Position numbers and translations under genes: made by a program. Below the pieces are notes generated by a model that was not told the origin of the DNA, did no database searches, and worked only from the letters and a program-made list of their open reading frames with translations. Below are positions 1 to 14,265 of a DNA stretch of 64,000 nucleotides, in pieces. Source of the stretch: Prinia subflava. Taxonomy: Eukaryota; Chordata; Aves; Passeriformes; Cisticolidae. Position 1 is the first letter of the stretch, and the number at the start of each line of letters is the position of its first letter. The DNA lies in assembly GCF_021018805.1 (NCBI RefSeq), contig NC_086247.1, positions 141,852,102-141,916,101 of the forward strand, given 5' to 3'.

Positions 1-107
1 GGCTAATCTATGTGTGAGTTATCTATTTCTTGTGCTGAATGCACTCAGATAATCTTCCTTTAGTCCTTTTGAAGCTGCGTAAAAATTAAAATGGTTTTAC
101 TTAATGA

Positions 108-262
108 TCAAAAAAACCACCAAAAAACAAAAACAACCAAAAAAACCCGCCAAAAAACCAAAAAACACACCCAAAAAAACCCAACCAAAAAACCCACAAA
201 AAAACCAAAAAAACAACCAACCAAACAAACAAAAAAACCAAACAACACCAAAAAACCAGTAT
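108..262. repeat. A/C-rich low-complexity tract (CAAAA-like)
   Basis: About 155 bp made almost only of A and C, with irregular AAAAAC, CCAAAA and CAAACAAA units. On the other strand it is a G/T tract like those near 8.7, 19.3, 31.7 and 50.4 kb. Open frames across it on the minus strand are artefacts: they encode only Phe, Leu, Val, Trp and Gly. It may be a decayed poly(A)-derived microsatellite. Confidence 0.9.
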
Positions 263-2907
263 AGTTGAACACAAGAATTGAGAAAACCAAGAAAGATATC
301 CCAAAATCACCATTATTTCTTAAGATGAATTTTTATCTTTATTTTGTAATTTATTTATTTGATTTGTTTAATTTTATTTTCTTTATTTCTATTGTCTTCA
401 GGAAAATGTTGCAATAGAGGAAAAAAGGAAGTTAGGTTTTTAAAGTGAAAACAGAAGTTCACAAATCAGTTTATTCTGGAGAGACAGCTGGGAAAGAATG
501 CAACATTAACTGAACCTTAAAAATGACAAACACATGGAAAACTCCAAAATATTCCATGCTGAAGAAGTTCTTGACAGTACAAATTAGACTGATGTACCTA
601 AGCTCCATTAATTTTCAGTGAGAACTGGATAACTAACTGCTCTTGTCACCTTTGAAAGTGTTCCTATAACCAATACTTAAAAGAATTTATGTTCTGCTGT
701 GAATTTTGCTTTAAAAAGCAATGTACCATCTACACTGCATGTACCATTTCTTACATTTTCTTTATAATTATTTAATACATTTGAAGAGCATTTCCTATTC
801 TACTCACTTTTGCAATAAATTCATTTAAAGGACTTCTTCTCAGGAAATCACAACACTGGGATTTCACTGCAGGTCATATTGCAAAGTCCACCCATACCTG
901 ATGATGAAAAGAGATGCTTAGTGTAAGTGAACACCTGACAATGGCAAAAAAGTGCATCAAAGACAAAGAGAGGTCTCAAACTTCCAGAGAAATCTGTATA
1001 CAAACATTCTAGCAAATTCTAGCATCTGTGACTCTTGACAGTTTTAATCTGAGAATGATATATTCACGAAGTGGAAAAATTATAGTTTTCAGAGTGCCAC
1101 GATTCAACTTGTTCATTTCCTAATCAATTTTTACAGATAATACAGAAATAATTAATTTCACAGAAACCAGTCTTGATATTATATTTATCTTATCTGGCCC
1201 CTCATTCAGAAAGGAAATCAAACATGTTTGACCTACATACTTGAAATGTCATTTCAGTCTGCTTGTGGCCATAGTGGTGTCCATTGTGTGATCATAGAAG
1301 GAAATTTCCCCCCAAATAGTCTAAAGGTGTTATGAGATTAATCAATAGTTTTGGTTTTCTGTAGTTCACAGGGGGCAAATTGTCAGAACTGGTGTAAATG
1401 ATCCCAAAGGAGGAGATGCCTCTCCTCAGCAAGGCATGCATGAGACAAAGCTCTCAGAATGGCAGAAAATTAGATTGGGTCACCAGAACATGAAACAAAT
1501 ACTGTTTTCTCTGTTTCCTCTGTTGCATCTCTCTGGTTTTTTGACTGTTTTTTAGCAGCTAAGGGAAGGGCCCAGCAACAGCAGCATGTGTACATAAAAA
1601 CAGTAAATCAAACAAAGCAAGGGAATGGATTTTTATAACAGATTATGATATCCTATTTGAATATTTCATAAATCCTTCTAAGAAACCTCCTCTGTGATTC
1701 TAGTCCAAGATCAAGAAAAGGAATATGACATAAAAATTATTATGAGATGAGGAAAATGCAATTTCTGTCTTAGTAGGTGGAAGAGAAAACTCATTATTTT
1801 GCCTTTAATTTTTTAAAAGTCACAATGGCATGCTAATAAATTGGTGTGGTCTTCGAGGGATACTCAGAAAGCTTGTCTGCTACAGTTCATAAATCTCCCA
1901 AGTGTTTCAGAATTACCAATGCCTTCGGGACACAGAAACACAAACTGCTGGTTCAATGTCAGTTCTGAAAAAAATTGTGAATGTTTAAACAAATAATGAG
2001 ATAAAACATAATGCATAATTAAAAGGTTTCTTCAGAAGAAGTCTGAGTTATATTTATTTTAAGGAAGGCTGTGAAATACATTTGCACCTATGTATGCTGC
2101 AAAGGTGTCATTTTCACAAGTCTTACTGCACAAAGAGGGCCCAAGCACATAATACATTATTTAAAAGGTTCTGCATTTCAAAGAGAATAAAACTACATGA
2201 AAATAAATCTAATATTTAATTTTAATAATATATCAGGTCTTCTAGTATATTGGTCCAGAAAGAGATTTAAACAAATTACCAGTCAACACAGGTCAATGTT
2301 TTGTGTTTTGTTTTTGTTTGAAATTGTATTTATGAACAGTATAACAAAAGATTGTGTTGCATCAGTGTAATTGGCCCTACTTAAAAGGTGACAAAGATAA
2401 GGTCTCCTCTGCTTAGCAGCTTCTCTGGTAAAGATACCAATTTGAAATTGGTACATATTAGTACTGAAGCAGCAATATTTAACTTCTCCTTGCAAACCAA
2501 ACATATTTTAACTAAATAAATAACATAAAGGATGTGGAATACTTGCCACAATAGGTGTCAGGCTCAGAATAGGATCCCTCTCTAATACAATACATCAGAC
2601 AACACTAACTGGCTTCCCAGGAAGAGCCTTTCTGATATGGGGAAAAATCTCTGCAGAGTGCCTCAAAATATTACATACAAACAACATCACTATAATTACT
2701 TTAATGTACTACACTGTGAAACTTAGAAAAAATTAGAAAAATATTCCCTTTAGTAATTTATATCTAATTAGAAATCTGCTTTTATGTGCAGTCCACAGAC
2801 AGGTAGTGGTGCATGTACAATGTACAATGTATGTACATTGCAGCACACAGTGCACTATAGCCAGCACAGGTCTAGAGGACAAAATATTTCTTACAAAGGC
2901 CAAAAAA
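263..2907. other. Unique AT-rich non-coding sequence
   Basis: No recognisable gene or transposon. Open frames are short and uncorroborated. The only local structure noted is around 2812-2840, where overlapping GTACAATGTA/TACATTG words form a small imperfect palindrome just upstream of a CR1 fragment. Confidence 0.6.
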
Positions 2908-3232
2908 ATCCCACAGAGTGGATAAGGTTGAACCAGTGGACATCTGGCCCAACCTCTCTGCTCAAGCAGGGACATCCCACAGCACACAGCACAGGATTAC
3001 ATCCAGGGGGTTCTGGAATATCCCAGCGAAGGAGGCTCCACACCCTATCAGGGCAATCTCTTCCAGTGCACAGTCACTTGCCCAGTAAAGAAGTTCCTCC
3101 TCATTCAGGTGGAACCTCCTGTGCATCATTTTCTCTCTATTGTCTCCTGTCCTATTGCTTGGCACCACTGAGAATAGCCTGGCTTCATCCTCTTTACACT
3201 CTCCCTTCAGATACTTTGCTAAATTCCCCTAA
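2908..3232 (-). mobile_element. CR1 LINE, 3'-end fragment
   Basis: On the plus strand this reads as the reverse complement of a CR1 3' untranslated end. Recognisable words, in order, are CACAGAGTGGATAAGGTTG, CTGGCCCAACCTCTCTGCTC, TTCCAGTGCACAGTCAC, GTAAAGAAGTTCCTCCTCA and GGCACCACTGAGAATAGCC. The element is therefore inserted on the minus strand with its 3' end at the left. It is 5'-truncated, as most CR1 copies are, and contains no ORF2. The usual GGAAGGGACC word after GGTTG is missing, so this is an old or internally deleted copy. The right edge is approximate, because similarity fades after about 3230. Confidence 0.85.
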
Positions 3233-6200
3233 TCCAGATACCTGCATTTTGGGGGTGCAGTTCAGGATACCTCTGGTCTGATTCCATGAGCTCTGTGCCC
3301 GTCAGAATCTGGGCATCATTAGAAGACCCTCTGGAGAGTGTCAGCTGGTTTAGTTTCTATCTGGAAGGGTTCTGGTCCCTGGGCTGTAAGGATTTCTCCA
3401 CGATGCAAACACAGGTGAGCAGTCTCAGCAGCAGTTATTGAAGCATCTGAATTGACAGTGGTGAACTGGTCCCGTAAGGGTCTGAACATCCATCTCTTCT
3501 GCACTTCAGCATATCACTAAATGGCTTTACCTCCCAGTGTAATTAAAATGTTGAAAAAGGACATAGATTTTATCATTAAACCTTGTGTTTTAATTAAAAG
3601 TTGTTTCAGGAGGCCTCAGCTGATACTGCTTAATGCTATAAGTGTTCCATAGTTTAATTACACAAAAATGCAAGATTTCTCCTTCTCAGGAAGAGATCCA
3701 GCTATGCTAGTCATCAAGTATTTGGCTATCAGTAGTCAAAATTAAGATTCAGTGTTACTGTCTTTCATGCATTCAAGTTCCCAGACTGCCTCAGAGGTGA
3801 TTTTGCTTTCTAAGTATCTTTTATGCAGGTGTCCGATTGCCAACTCAAGAGTTGTCTTTGTGATTTTTACTTGATAATCAACAGTCCAGTTGAGTCAATC
3901 ATATATGAAATGTGGTTCTACAATATTACCAGTATTAGATAGTGACCTATGGTCAAAATGTACAAAGAAACTGATGGTGTCCTTAGGCAATGGTAGAATG
4001 AACTGTCTTTTTCATTACTGCAATACCTCTTTATTTCTGTTACGGTTTTACATTTGGGACCAGTTTCACCAGATAATGACAAAGTGAACGACAGAATCTC
4101 ACAATACACAAGGAAGGGATGATTCCTCTAACAACTACAAATTTTTTATTGCAGATTCAAGAGGGATCCAAATGTTTCTGGAAACCCTGTTGCTGGAATC
4201 AGAAGTTGCTTTCCAAGAAGGAGATGTTGATATGACTCATATATTGATTCAGCCACTCAAATTATAGTCAACAAAATTTTTATAGGAAGTGACTAAAGAG
4301 GAAGAGCATTATGCCCATTTGAAAAGAAGATTGAAATCCAAGAAATACAGTAGGAAAGGATCTGAAATCCCTTGGCATTTTCCCAGCTACTAACTAGTCC
4401 AAGTTATAAATTGATTGCAGTAGCAGTAATAACCATATTTTTCTGCTAAGCTTTTAATTTTTTTCAGATGGAGAGTGATAATCTCATCTCCTTTATAAAT
4501 GTGTATAAAACAATAATTTCTAGTACTAAGACTATATCGGAAGAGTATCAGTGATGATTGATGGTGGTGTCAAGGAATTCAGAGATCATTAAAACTATGT
4601 CAAAATAAAACTTTAATTTTAGTGTCTCATATCCTCTCAGAAATTTGATTGTTTAAACTATTTAGACATCAAAAACAGCTGTATTTTTCTAAATAAATTC
4701 TTGGATCTTGACCACATTGTTTTCTTGGGTTTGTGGTCCTGATCCAATGGGTGTGAAAGTAAATAAGACTCTTGACTTTCACATAGGTTTTTTGTAACAA
4801 AAATAACCAAGAAATCCCATATATAATAACTCCTTTCTCACTCATATACAGAAATAAACAAGAAAAAAACCCTGTTTAGCTAACCTGAAGTCAGTAACAT
4901 AATTACTTTTGTACTTACTTGCAGAGAAACGCATTCAAACTCTGAGGTTCCAAAATAATTTTTCCTTCGGCTTTTTAAATAAGAAAGTGTGTTTCTGCTT
5001 TTTGATGTGTTAACAGAAAACAAAAACCATATACTTTTTTCCTATATGGCATCCCTTGCACAACACATGAATAGAAAACACATCTTAAGAAACAGAAAGT
5101 TTTCTGTTTCTTTTCATTTAAACAAAGTCTGAAATACGTGTAGTCTAAAAACAGGAATGTGCTGAAGGTGAAAGGCAAGTCTGCTTGCTGGAGTTCCATT
5201 TACAGCCACATTTATTGAGAACATGTGTAGGATTGGAACTTGGGGTCTGTAACCTAAATCCTCAGGGAAATGTGGGTCATTTAAATATATTGTCAAAGGA
5301 TGCTGGAGCAAATTGAGTTTATTAAATCCTGTAGATTCACATGCTAATAAGTCTGGCATTCAAGTGGGCTAGATAATTCTGACAGTAAAAAAAAAAAATA
5401 AATAAGGTACCTGGTGAATTCAAATCTAATAAGAATATTGATTTTAAAGTTTTGTCAAGTGGTAAGTGTCAAGTGTCAATTCAGGCAGATGTCAGTAAGG
5501 ACATATAACTGGTGGTGTGGCATTAAGAACAGATGAAAGGGGGATCAGTGTGAATAGCTGTGGATGTTCAACTCAGATGTTACAAGAATTCAGTGAATAG
5601 CTCTCTAGAATATGCAAGTTTGGGCTGGAAGATTTGTCACATAATTTAAGTCAGATATGTTAAATAATTTAAGTCATCTGAAAGTTAGAAACATAGCTGA
5701 ATATGCAGGATTCCTCTTCAGCCAGAAATAACCAAACCCAAGGAGTTTTACCTGCCAGTCCCAGATGTTCCTTCCTGAGGAAGGATGAGCCACCCACCCT
5801 TTGGCAGCATCTCCATCTCAGTTGACTACAGAGGGTGCTAAACAACCAGAGTAGGTCAGACCTCTCCACAGCACACAGCTAAAATTTGCACCCCAGCCAC
5901 AACACCAAGACAAAGTCAGGCACCTCTGGAAAGTGTCACACAAGCCCCAAACACCACTCTGAGTGCTGGCTGGGGAAAGGCACTTTTGGAGTAGAAACTT
6001 GTCTGAAGTCCTCTTCCCCCTGATATTCTGGGAAGTTTGGGTTCAGATATCCCTCTGCTTCCTGATGTCAAAATATTCAATGGAGATATATTTCTGGTCA
6101 TGATAAGTACTATACTGCCTAAATGTGGCTGGAGAAGATGTTCCTGCTGTTTTTTGGGGGATGTAGCCCGCTCTTGGAGAAAGAAGCTGGAATGATCCTT

Positions 6201-6730
6201 CATACACCTAAGCCTGCTTAGATCCTCATCTTCCTAGCAATCAGAGTGCACAATGGGCTAAAGAGAAGGAACCTCCACAAATGCAAGAGGTTTTTGTTGA
6301 ATTGAAAGAAAAATCTAGACTGAACTGTTAGCCAGATACTTTGGGGTTTGCTGTTTTTAATGTTTTTGATATTCTCCCTTCATACTTTTATCTCCTGGTT
6401 GTCCTAGGTAAAACTCGCTGTAAATACAACAGAGTCTGAGCCTCAGTGTCTCACTCTCACTGTCTTTTGGAGGAGTGACCTAAGTGGGTTCATGAAATGG
6501 CAATGAGGCACATATCCCTTTCATGTTCTAGGTCCTCTTGTACTTTACTGGGCTTACTTCCATTTGGTTAATTACCTTTTTTCTTCCACTTATATTAAAC
6601 ATTTCCTGGTTTTCCTCCCAAAGGTAACAGTGATGTGCAAAGCTCATCTTTTGGCCACTTGCATTCACTCAGTGACTTACACCTGGGATCACCTGTACTG
6701 CTCTGCAGAGCTTCAGTGAATTTACATTTG
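3233..6730. other. Unique AT-rich non-coding sequence
   Basis: No gene recognised. The stretch at 5700-6200 is somewhat richer in GC and carries a 95-codon minus-strand frame, but nothing in it resembles a known domain. An A-rich run lies at 5388-5404. Confidence 0.55.
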
Positions 6731-6786
6731 CTTTTTTTTTTTTTTTTTTTCTTCTTTTTCTTTTTTTTCTTTTTCTTTTTTTTTCC
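6731..6786 (+). repeat. Polypyrimidine (T-rich) tract
   Basis: About 56 bp of T with scattered C, followed by CCCTCACAG. It looks like a strong splice-acceptor tract, but no downstream coding frame supports an exon, so it is listed as simple sequence. Confidence 0.9.
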
Positions 6787-8718
6787 CTCACAGTGCTGTA
6801 ATCCAATTCCACTTCATGGAAAAGGTCTGACCATAATCTTTACCATTATTGTCTCTAATTTTTAAGCTACATTAATAAATGTTAAGGTTAAGAAAGACCA
6901 CTGTGATCTGATTTTCTATTTAACACAGGCCAAGGAATTGCAAATGTCTGGGAAATGTCTATCACCATGGAGCTTAAGAATTTAGACAGATGGGTAGATT
7001 TATATCTCCTTTTTAAAAACTTGAAAATATGTCAAACACCGGTTCTAGAAATGGATTTCTGACTGGAAACTTAACCCCTTGCTTCTGTGTTCAAACTGAG
7101 TGTTGAGGTCCAGATAATTGCATGACAAGTGAGGAGAATTCTTTATTCTTGTAAACCAAGACACTTGTAAACACTGAATTCAACCTTCCTCAGACTTTGA
7201 AACCAGACACAGTTTTAAAGACATTTTCTCTGCTTGAGTTAAATAAAACAGAGCTCATGTTACTCTCATTATTGTTTCCATAGTGTCTTTGATCATGTAA
7301 TATAAGAAAGACAAAGGATTAGATAATATCTTGCATATCATAATATTTTATGTCTAAAGTCATACAGAGAGAAACAGCTTAAGAAAAATGACAGTGTCCT
7401 TGGCCACCTGAATTCCTTCAAAAGCCATAGGGATGAAAATCTTGCAGCCGTATCAAAACCCTATGTGAAAGGCATTTTTTAGTGAAGTATACTAAATGTT
7501 ACTATTGACTGTTCTCTAACAGCTCACATATCCTACTCCTAATTGTCTTGTTGTGAGGGAATTCTGCATGATGAACAAACACATCAGCAACACAACTACA
7601 TGTCTGATGTTTTCATGTCTGATCAATCAATCAGTCAATTCAAGTCTGATTTACATTGATTGATTTCAAATGCACTGGTTTTATGCTAAAGTTTTTTTTA
7701 GATTTAGAGTTACTCTACTAATACCAAATGTAACTGAAGTCAAAATGAGATTAATGTACATCTATATTTATGTCTCTCTCATCTCTCTATATCAAGCAGT
7801 CTGCTCGTGCATGTGAAGCAGGTGGATATAAATAGATGAGCTTTCAAAAACAACTGTTTCATTATCAAGGGATGGATTGAACAGACTGAGCAGTAGGAAT
7901 GAAATATTTATTAAGTATATATAGAAGCCACTCATGGTGAAGAAGTTTGAGTTTGCCTGGAAGCAACCTTGCTGAAATGAATCCTTGATGCTCTGGAGTT
8001 TTATTATAGCCCTTTTTATTTTTTGTTATTTTTCCATCTTTCCATAGGGTACATGTTATCACAATCACAATCTCATCTACAACTTATATTTAATTTAATT
8101 CACATATTTTTGTGGTGTTTCAGCATTATTATAATTCTGGCAGCTCCTGAAGGAGATTATTTTAATAGTATACTAACACCCACCATTCTGATGTCAAAGA
8201 AGGCTAAAAATGATTTTAAATTATTAACTTTTCTATGTCGTCAGATTTCTAGTGATCACAAATATTGAAGGAAGCATGTAGAAAAGTAGGTCAAATGACT
8301 TTAGATAACTGCAGGAGAAAGCCTCTGGGGACAAAATGAGAAAACCAAAGCACAAAATATTGTAGAACTAGAAAAATCAGCGATTAACAGTTTTGAAACA
8401 GGGTCCCCAGATAGTCAAGCTTTGTCTTTTGTGTTGAGCTTTCATTCATCCAGTATTTATGCAGCTGAAGAAACAGCACTGCACACAGTCCTATGGTAGG
8501 CATCAGAGGTGTGACTGTGATAACTGTGGTAGGAAATGATCAGTGGTGGTTAAAGAGAGGGCAGAGGTCTGGTTTTATCTGTGTGCAGACACTAAGACAG
8601 GTTAAAACTTTGAGGTGGAGTGCTGTTATTCATGTTCATCCTGAGTGCCTTAGTACCAAGCTCTTAGCAATGGCCTAAGCCAAGTGCTGGGCCTTTGAGA
8701 ATGGGATGGAATTTAACT
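6787..8718. other. Unique AT-rich non-coding sequence
   Basis: No gene recognised. It holds a perfect 10-bp inverted repeat, ATCAATCAAT at 7622-7631 and ATTGATTGAT at 7655-7664, separated by 23 bp. Confidence 0.55.
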
Positions 8719-8820
8719 GTGGGTTTTTTTGTTGTTGTTGTTTTGTGTTTCGTGTTGGTGTTTTTTTGTTGTTGTGTTGTTTGGGGTTTTTTTGGGGGGG
8801 TTGTTTTGTTTTCTGTTCTG
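8719..8820 (+). repeat. T/G-rich low-complexity tract
   Basis: About 100 bp of T and G runs, including GTTGTTGTTG and long T and G homopolymers, with only one or two C residues. Same class as the tracts near 19.3, 31.7 and 50.4 kb. Confidence 0.9.
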
Positions 8821-11800
8821 CAGATTTCCCTAAGATGACTGAAACTGTTTTTCTCTATGCCACAGTCAGAGGAATGTGTTGATGGGTAACTGAAAACTTA
8901 GACCATTTCCCACAGAACTCAGTGGAATAACCTGTTGATTTCTATCAAAGCTGTACAAAAATGTGAAAGTAAAACTCAGAGAGGATTAGTCACAAGGATA
9001 TTTTCCATCTATTTTTGGTATGCACCAGTTTTCCACTATAATTTTACTCCCTTTTACAGTTCCAGACTAATACTAAAAAAAATGCCTTGGTGAATTAATT
9101 CCTACACACTTAGTTCAGACAAACAGCTCTTGAAGTTCTATTTTTACAGTCCTTGAGAACTATATCTATTGGAGAGTATTGCTATACTTCTGAAAGAATG
9201 ATTAGGAAAAAAAAAAAAGAATAAAAAGAATGTTACCATATCTATAAAAAAACAAAAAAAATATTCTCAAGATATGTCTGCACCCAGACAACAGAAGGAC
9301 CAAAAATAAGAGAGAGAATGTTTTAACAAATGTAAAAGGCATCAGTACCTGGTAAGTACTTGCACTAACTCAGTGATTTAGAGACCAAAAAATAAAGAGG
9401 TAATCAAACAAATACATTCTACAAGGGTTAAAACTAAATCTCTAACTGACCAAAGGCTGAATTGTGTTTCAGAGTTGAACAAAAAAAAATAGTTTCCAGT
9501 AAGCTGACAGGGATATTTCTTCAACACAGAATCCCTTAATTAAATGCCAAATTGCCTGTAGCTTGGCTCACGTTAACCATTCATGCTAATTATTTACTAT
9601 GGATTTGTAACATATAAGGTCAATATGACAGGCACATATTTAATTTTACAAATCAATGTAGAGGTTACTGTCTGAGTACAGTGGAAGTCTGAAAATGAAA
9701 ATACCTTTATTTGAAAATCAACTTCCCTTCAGATAAAACTAATATTAGAACTTCACATTAATTCTTTAGTTAATTTAGAGAACTGCAGCTCTCCCAGTAG
9801 CATCAAATAGAATATTTTGTGTTAAAAAAAAGTAAAATTTCATTGTTCTGAGCTACTGGATCAGACATCATGTTCATTATGAAAGTAACAGCACTTTAAC
9901 TGTGATTTCAGAGACCAGATATCAAGATTTTCAGGTTTTTTTCCTAACTAAATGTCAATAGCACCTTCCTTCTGCTATTATTCTATACTCTTGGCAAACA
10001 TAATTATTCTCAATAGGCATTGAAATGGTTTCAGTGCAGTTACTTTTGATCTCAGACAGCAAACAACTGTGAGACTCACTAGCACTTGGAGGAGAAGCTA
10101 TTAGAAATCTGTCATGACACAGACATGGGCAAGGAGCCCCTTTGGAAAAGAGATGTTTTTCCTTTAACTTCTGGTATTCATTATTGTGATATGCTTGTAG
10201 AGTGTAATTCTTTTTTTTTATGCTTAATTCCAATCCTTTGTTAGCTTCAGCCAAATCCTGATCTCTCTGGAATAATTAGGAATTTTCCCACTAATATTAT
10301 TGGACTGACTCCCATTGCTGTATTTTGTATTAGCTGTACCAAAATATTCATACTCGTATGGCTCAGAACCTGAGAAATCTTAGAAGATCATTTATTGTTA
10401 AATATTAGAAATACAGTAGAAATTAATTTATGTTGCTTCAGTCCTTTACTATCATTCTAGTCAAAAGAAACTACACCAAACAGAACTAATCAAATTAGGA
10501 AAATAAAAGAACTATCATTCTAAAACTCAGAACTCCCATCTTTGAGGAAACTCATTTCTTAATTTATCTGAAAGGCTTGTTTGGGGTTTGTTTAGTAGCT
10601 GAAGTACTACATGCTCACCAGGATTTCTGGAATTGGAGTTTTCCTTACAAAATCTCTTACTTGAACTCAGATGTATGTTTTCTCTAAAGATCTTCTAATA
10701 TTTAGCAATAGAGAAGTACACATTTACTGTGACTTATATTTCCTACCAAATAAAGGACCATCTCCTGAGCACGTTTACCATGGCTAACATAAAAGAACTG
10801 GAGAAAGGAAAGAACATTTGGTGATTTTTCTTTCCCCCACTTCACTGACTAAACTAACAAATTTGCAAGGCTATTTTGGTAAATGATGTGCCATCTGACT
10901 TTGATCTGTTTTTCCAGTTGTTGCTTCACTGCTTAAAGGTTTTGTTTATTCCCTCTAACTTGAAAAAGAGGTCTTTATTTAAGACTTCTAGACACAGTGC
11001 TGAATTAAGGGTTGGGTTGATTTGCATCACTTTCATTAAATGCTGGCAGGCATCACTTCTCAAAGATTATCCCCTGATGCTTCAATCCTTCTGTATAAAT
11101 GAGCTTCCTCTGGGAATTCACATATCCTGAAGAGTTTTGTTCACAGATTTTAAACACAAGTAAGAGTTAATCGTAAGACATCAAAATAATTTGCCAGATA
11201 TTCCTTTCCTCCAAACCAGTATTGAGAACAAATGGAAATGCACATCAACCTCTCAGAGGGTTTTAGAAACTTCTTTGAGCAATTAGACAAGGCCTCATGT
11301 CATTCACCCTTTATTAAGACGAAATATATTCAGCTATGAATTGTGAGGGAAATGAACACTTTCTGTGTCTGGAGCTTGCTTGTCCATACAACAAAAAATC
11401 CCCAAGGACTCTTTGAATGTTTACTGCAAAATAAAACAATAACCTTAAGTACCTTAATAGCTTATCTGTACTAAGATATTATCAGAGGCTACAGAACTGA
11501 TGGATTTTAAATACTGAACTCTTTTGTGAAATTAGTTCTCAACATCTGTCATTAGGACACAGAGGTATCAAGAACCACTCTAGGCATTCATGCAATTCAT
11601 ACTGACAAGAACTTACTTCACAGAAGGTGCTGCTTTCACTAGGATCTTAAATGACAATAGCAGTTTATAAAGCTCTTTCTGCTTTCGGAATTTTAAGCAA
11701 TGAAGGACCACACCAAGGATCACAGACTGGGACCTGTCTAGACCCAGGGGTTTCAGAGAGAAGGATGGATGCCAAACAGGGCAGACCTGGACTGAAAAAC

Positions 11801-13677
11801 TCCGACTCAGGGATGTGTCCTTGGGGACCTGCACTTCTGCCTGCTCCATGTGAAAGGAGTGGCCACATCATTACTGTTTCTAGGAGCAACACTTGCTCTG
11901 TTGTATCACCACCCCCCCTTGCTGATGGCCCACGTGTCTTTGCGTGGCTTTTCTGGAGAGCAGACACTGTGACAGTGCAGACAGGCAACCTTCCCTGCTC
12001 CAGCAGTGCTCACCCTGCTGCTCCTGCTTTGGTCTTTACTCAGCTTAAAATCTTTCTAATAATCAGAAACCCGATGTAGCAGATAATCCTTTTCTTTCAC
12101 TGTGAATGTCTAGACCATGTATTATTATCAGTCACAATAATGATGCCCTTTTGCAGGCATCCCTAAAAGAATAACAAAAGCAGCTTACAGATCATTTCTG
12201 TCTTAAAAAATTTACTGTCAACAAAAACACATACTGAAATATATTATTTATACTGGTAAATAACAGATAGAAGGAGTCTGTATAATGAATAATAATCATT
12301 CTCCATTGTTTTTTGACCTATACTAAAACAAAAGTTCCAGTTTTCATGAGTCATCCTAATTAGAGCAGTAATTGAAATTAGATTTGTTTTTCCATCATAA
12401 ATAGGTCATCCATTAGAATAAATCATTTTATTGTCTTGCAGAGCTGTACAGGAGCCATGCAGCACACTGGGTTCTTGAAGCACTGTGTTCTGGACAATCA
12501 ATAAGGCAAATTTATGAACATGATTTGTTCAGTGAAGTAATTTAATTGTGTGTAATGTGATCAGAAAGGATTTTAAAAAAACAAAGTCAGGAATTGGGAA
12601 ATGAGTAAAGCAGATGCATAGTAACACAAAAGCAAAACCAGTAACATGAAGCTCCCCAAATGCTGATTGAAGCTTTCACAGACTGGTCTATCTTCCTGGC
12701 TCAGGAAGCTTTTTGTGTTAAACTCTGGCAGAAGTTACCCAGTGCAGTCAGACTGATACTGACAAAGCAATTTTGCACAATTGTGAGAATATTGGCAATA
12801 GTCCACCCACTGGGTTCCTGCTTTTTTATATTTGCAGATTTTGAGTGGGCAGGAAGTTGCTTTAGTTCAAGGCTCTGATCTTTACTGGCAGTGCAAAAAG
12901 CCTTCTGGAACTAGTAAGTTATCACACATCCCTGTTTCTCTTGAAAACATGAAAAAATTAAAGAGCTTGTACATACATTTTCATACAGTTTTTTCATACA
13001 TACAGTTCCAAGGTACTGTTTGCTGCTCTCCAGAAATGTCTCTATTGTTCATTACAGAACAACTATAAAATACACACCCAGAGTTCCATAGACAGGCTCA
13101 CAGGACACAGCTAACCACAAGAATGAGATGAGACTTAGAGCTCAAGTCTCCCATTTCCCATCTTACCCTGCAAAAAATTCAAAGAAGCAGATTTGTAATT
13201 TATGTCTGCAGATTTTGCAGTGAAAAGGTCTGCAAGTGAAAAACAGCCCTTTGCCAAACTAATTGAACAAGACTAAATAAATGGATTGTATACATATATA
13301 AGGGAAATAATCATGTCTGTCTATCAGTAAGGCAAGACATGCGGTATAAACAGGACTTATTGGATATTGAATGGGAATTCAGCCTTCCTGGTGTGAATAT
13401 CACACCTTGCTTAAACAAGTCACACTCCTCCAAGGTACCTAAAATACCCTGTAGAGAGAGGCACTGTATTACCCTGGGAACATTACTGCACTTATTCCAC
13501 AATCCAAAGCTGGAAACTCCATCTAGGCAGCTTGAACACTACCAGAATAAAGAGACATTTATTCCTTATGCCATGTGACTGAAATGGCATAAGTAATGGA
13601 AAATCAAATATGTCTCTTCTGAACATAGTGAGAATGCTAGGCTCAATGTTTATTATAATTCTTACATCCTTACAGGT
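8821..13677. other. Unique AT-rich non-coding sequence
   Basis: No gene recognised. A-rich runs occur at 9204-9262. A more GC-rich patch at 11650-12080 has open frames on both strands (142 codons plus, 107 codons minus). Neither shows a recognisable domain, and such overlapping frames are expected where stop codons are scarce. Confidence 0.55.
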
Positions 13678-14265
13678 CACAGAATCACAGGATAGCTGAG
13701 ATTGGAAGGGACCTCTGGAGGCCATCTCTTCCAAAGCCCATGCACAAGCAAGGACACCAGTTGCCTGAGACTATTTCTTGAATAATTCCGAGGATGGAGA
13801 TTTTATGATCTCTCTGCCCCCTCTCCAACGCTTAGTCACCTTCTTAGTGAAAAAGTGTCTCCTGTTGTTCAGAGGAAACCTTCCTTGTTTCAGTTTGTGC
13901 CCATTGCCTCTGGTCCTGCCACTGAGCAGAGCCTGACTCTCCCTGTAGGTATTTACACACATTAATAAGTCACTCCTGAGCCTTCTCCAGGCTAAACAGT
14001 GCCAGGTCTCTCAACCTTTCCTCATATGAGAAACACTTCAGTACCTCAATCCCCTCCATGACCCATTTCTGCACTCTCTTCAGTATGTCTGTGTTTCTCT
14101 GTCCCTGAGGGATCCAGAACTGGGTGCAATATTCCAGAGGAGGCCTCACTAGTGCTGAGAGGAAGGATCACCTTGAACCTGCTGGCAATGCCTTGCCTAA
14201 TGCAGACTGAGATACCCTTGGCTTTTTTTGCCATGAGAGCATAAGTGAGTATAATTGTAGCTGCT
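13678..14265 (-). mobile_element. CR1 LINE, 3'-end fragment
   Basis: A well-preserved reverse complement of a CR1 3' end. It begins with the terminal octamer motif (CACAGAATCACAGGAT), followed by ATTGGAAGGGACCTCTGGAG. Then come GAAAAAGTGTCTCCTGTTGTTCAG-like sequence (positions 13849-13872), CCTTCTCCAGGCTAAACAG, CTGGGTGCAATATTCCAG and AGGCCTCACTAGTGCTGAG. The element therefore runs on the minus strand and is 5'-truncated near 14265, where similarity fades. It includes only the 3' UTR and the extreme 3' region, with no reverse-transcriptase motifs. It is the least diverged of the four CR1 3' ends here. Confidence 0.95.

Noticed and set aside
11651..12079. 142-codon plus-strand frame
   Set aside because: A 107-codon frame overlaps on the other strand, composition is not distinctive and no domain is seen; chance is the simpler explanation.
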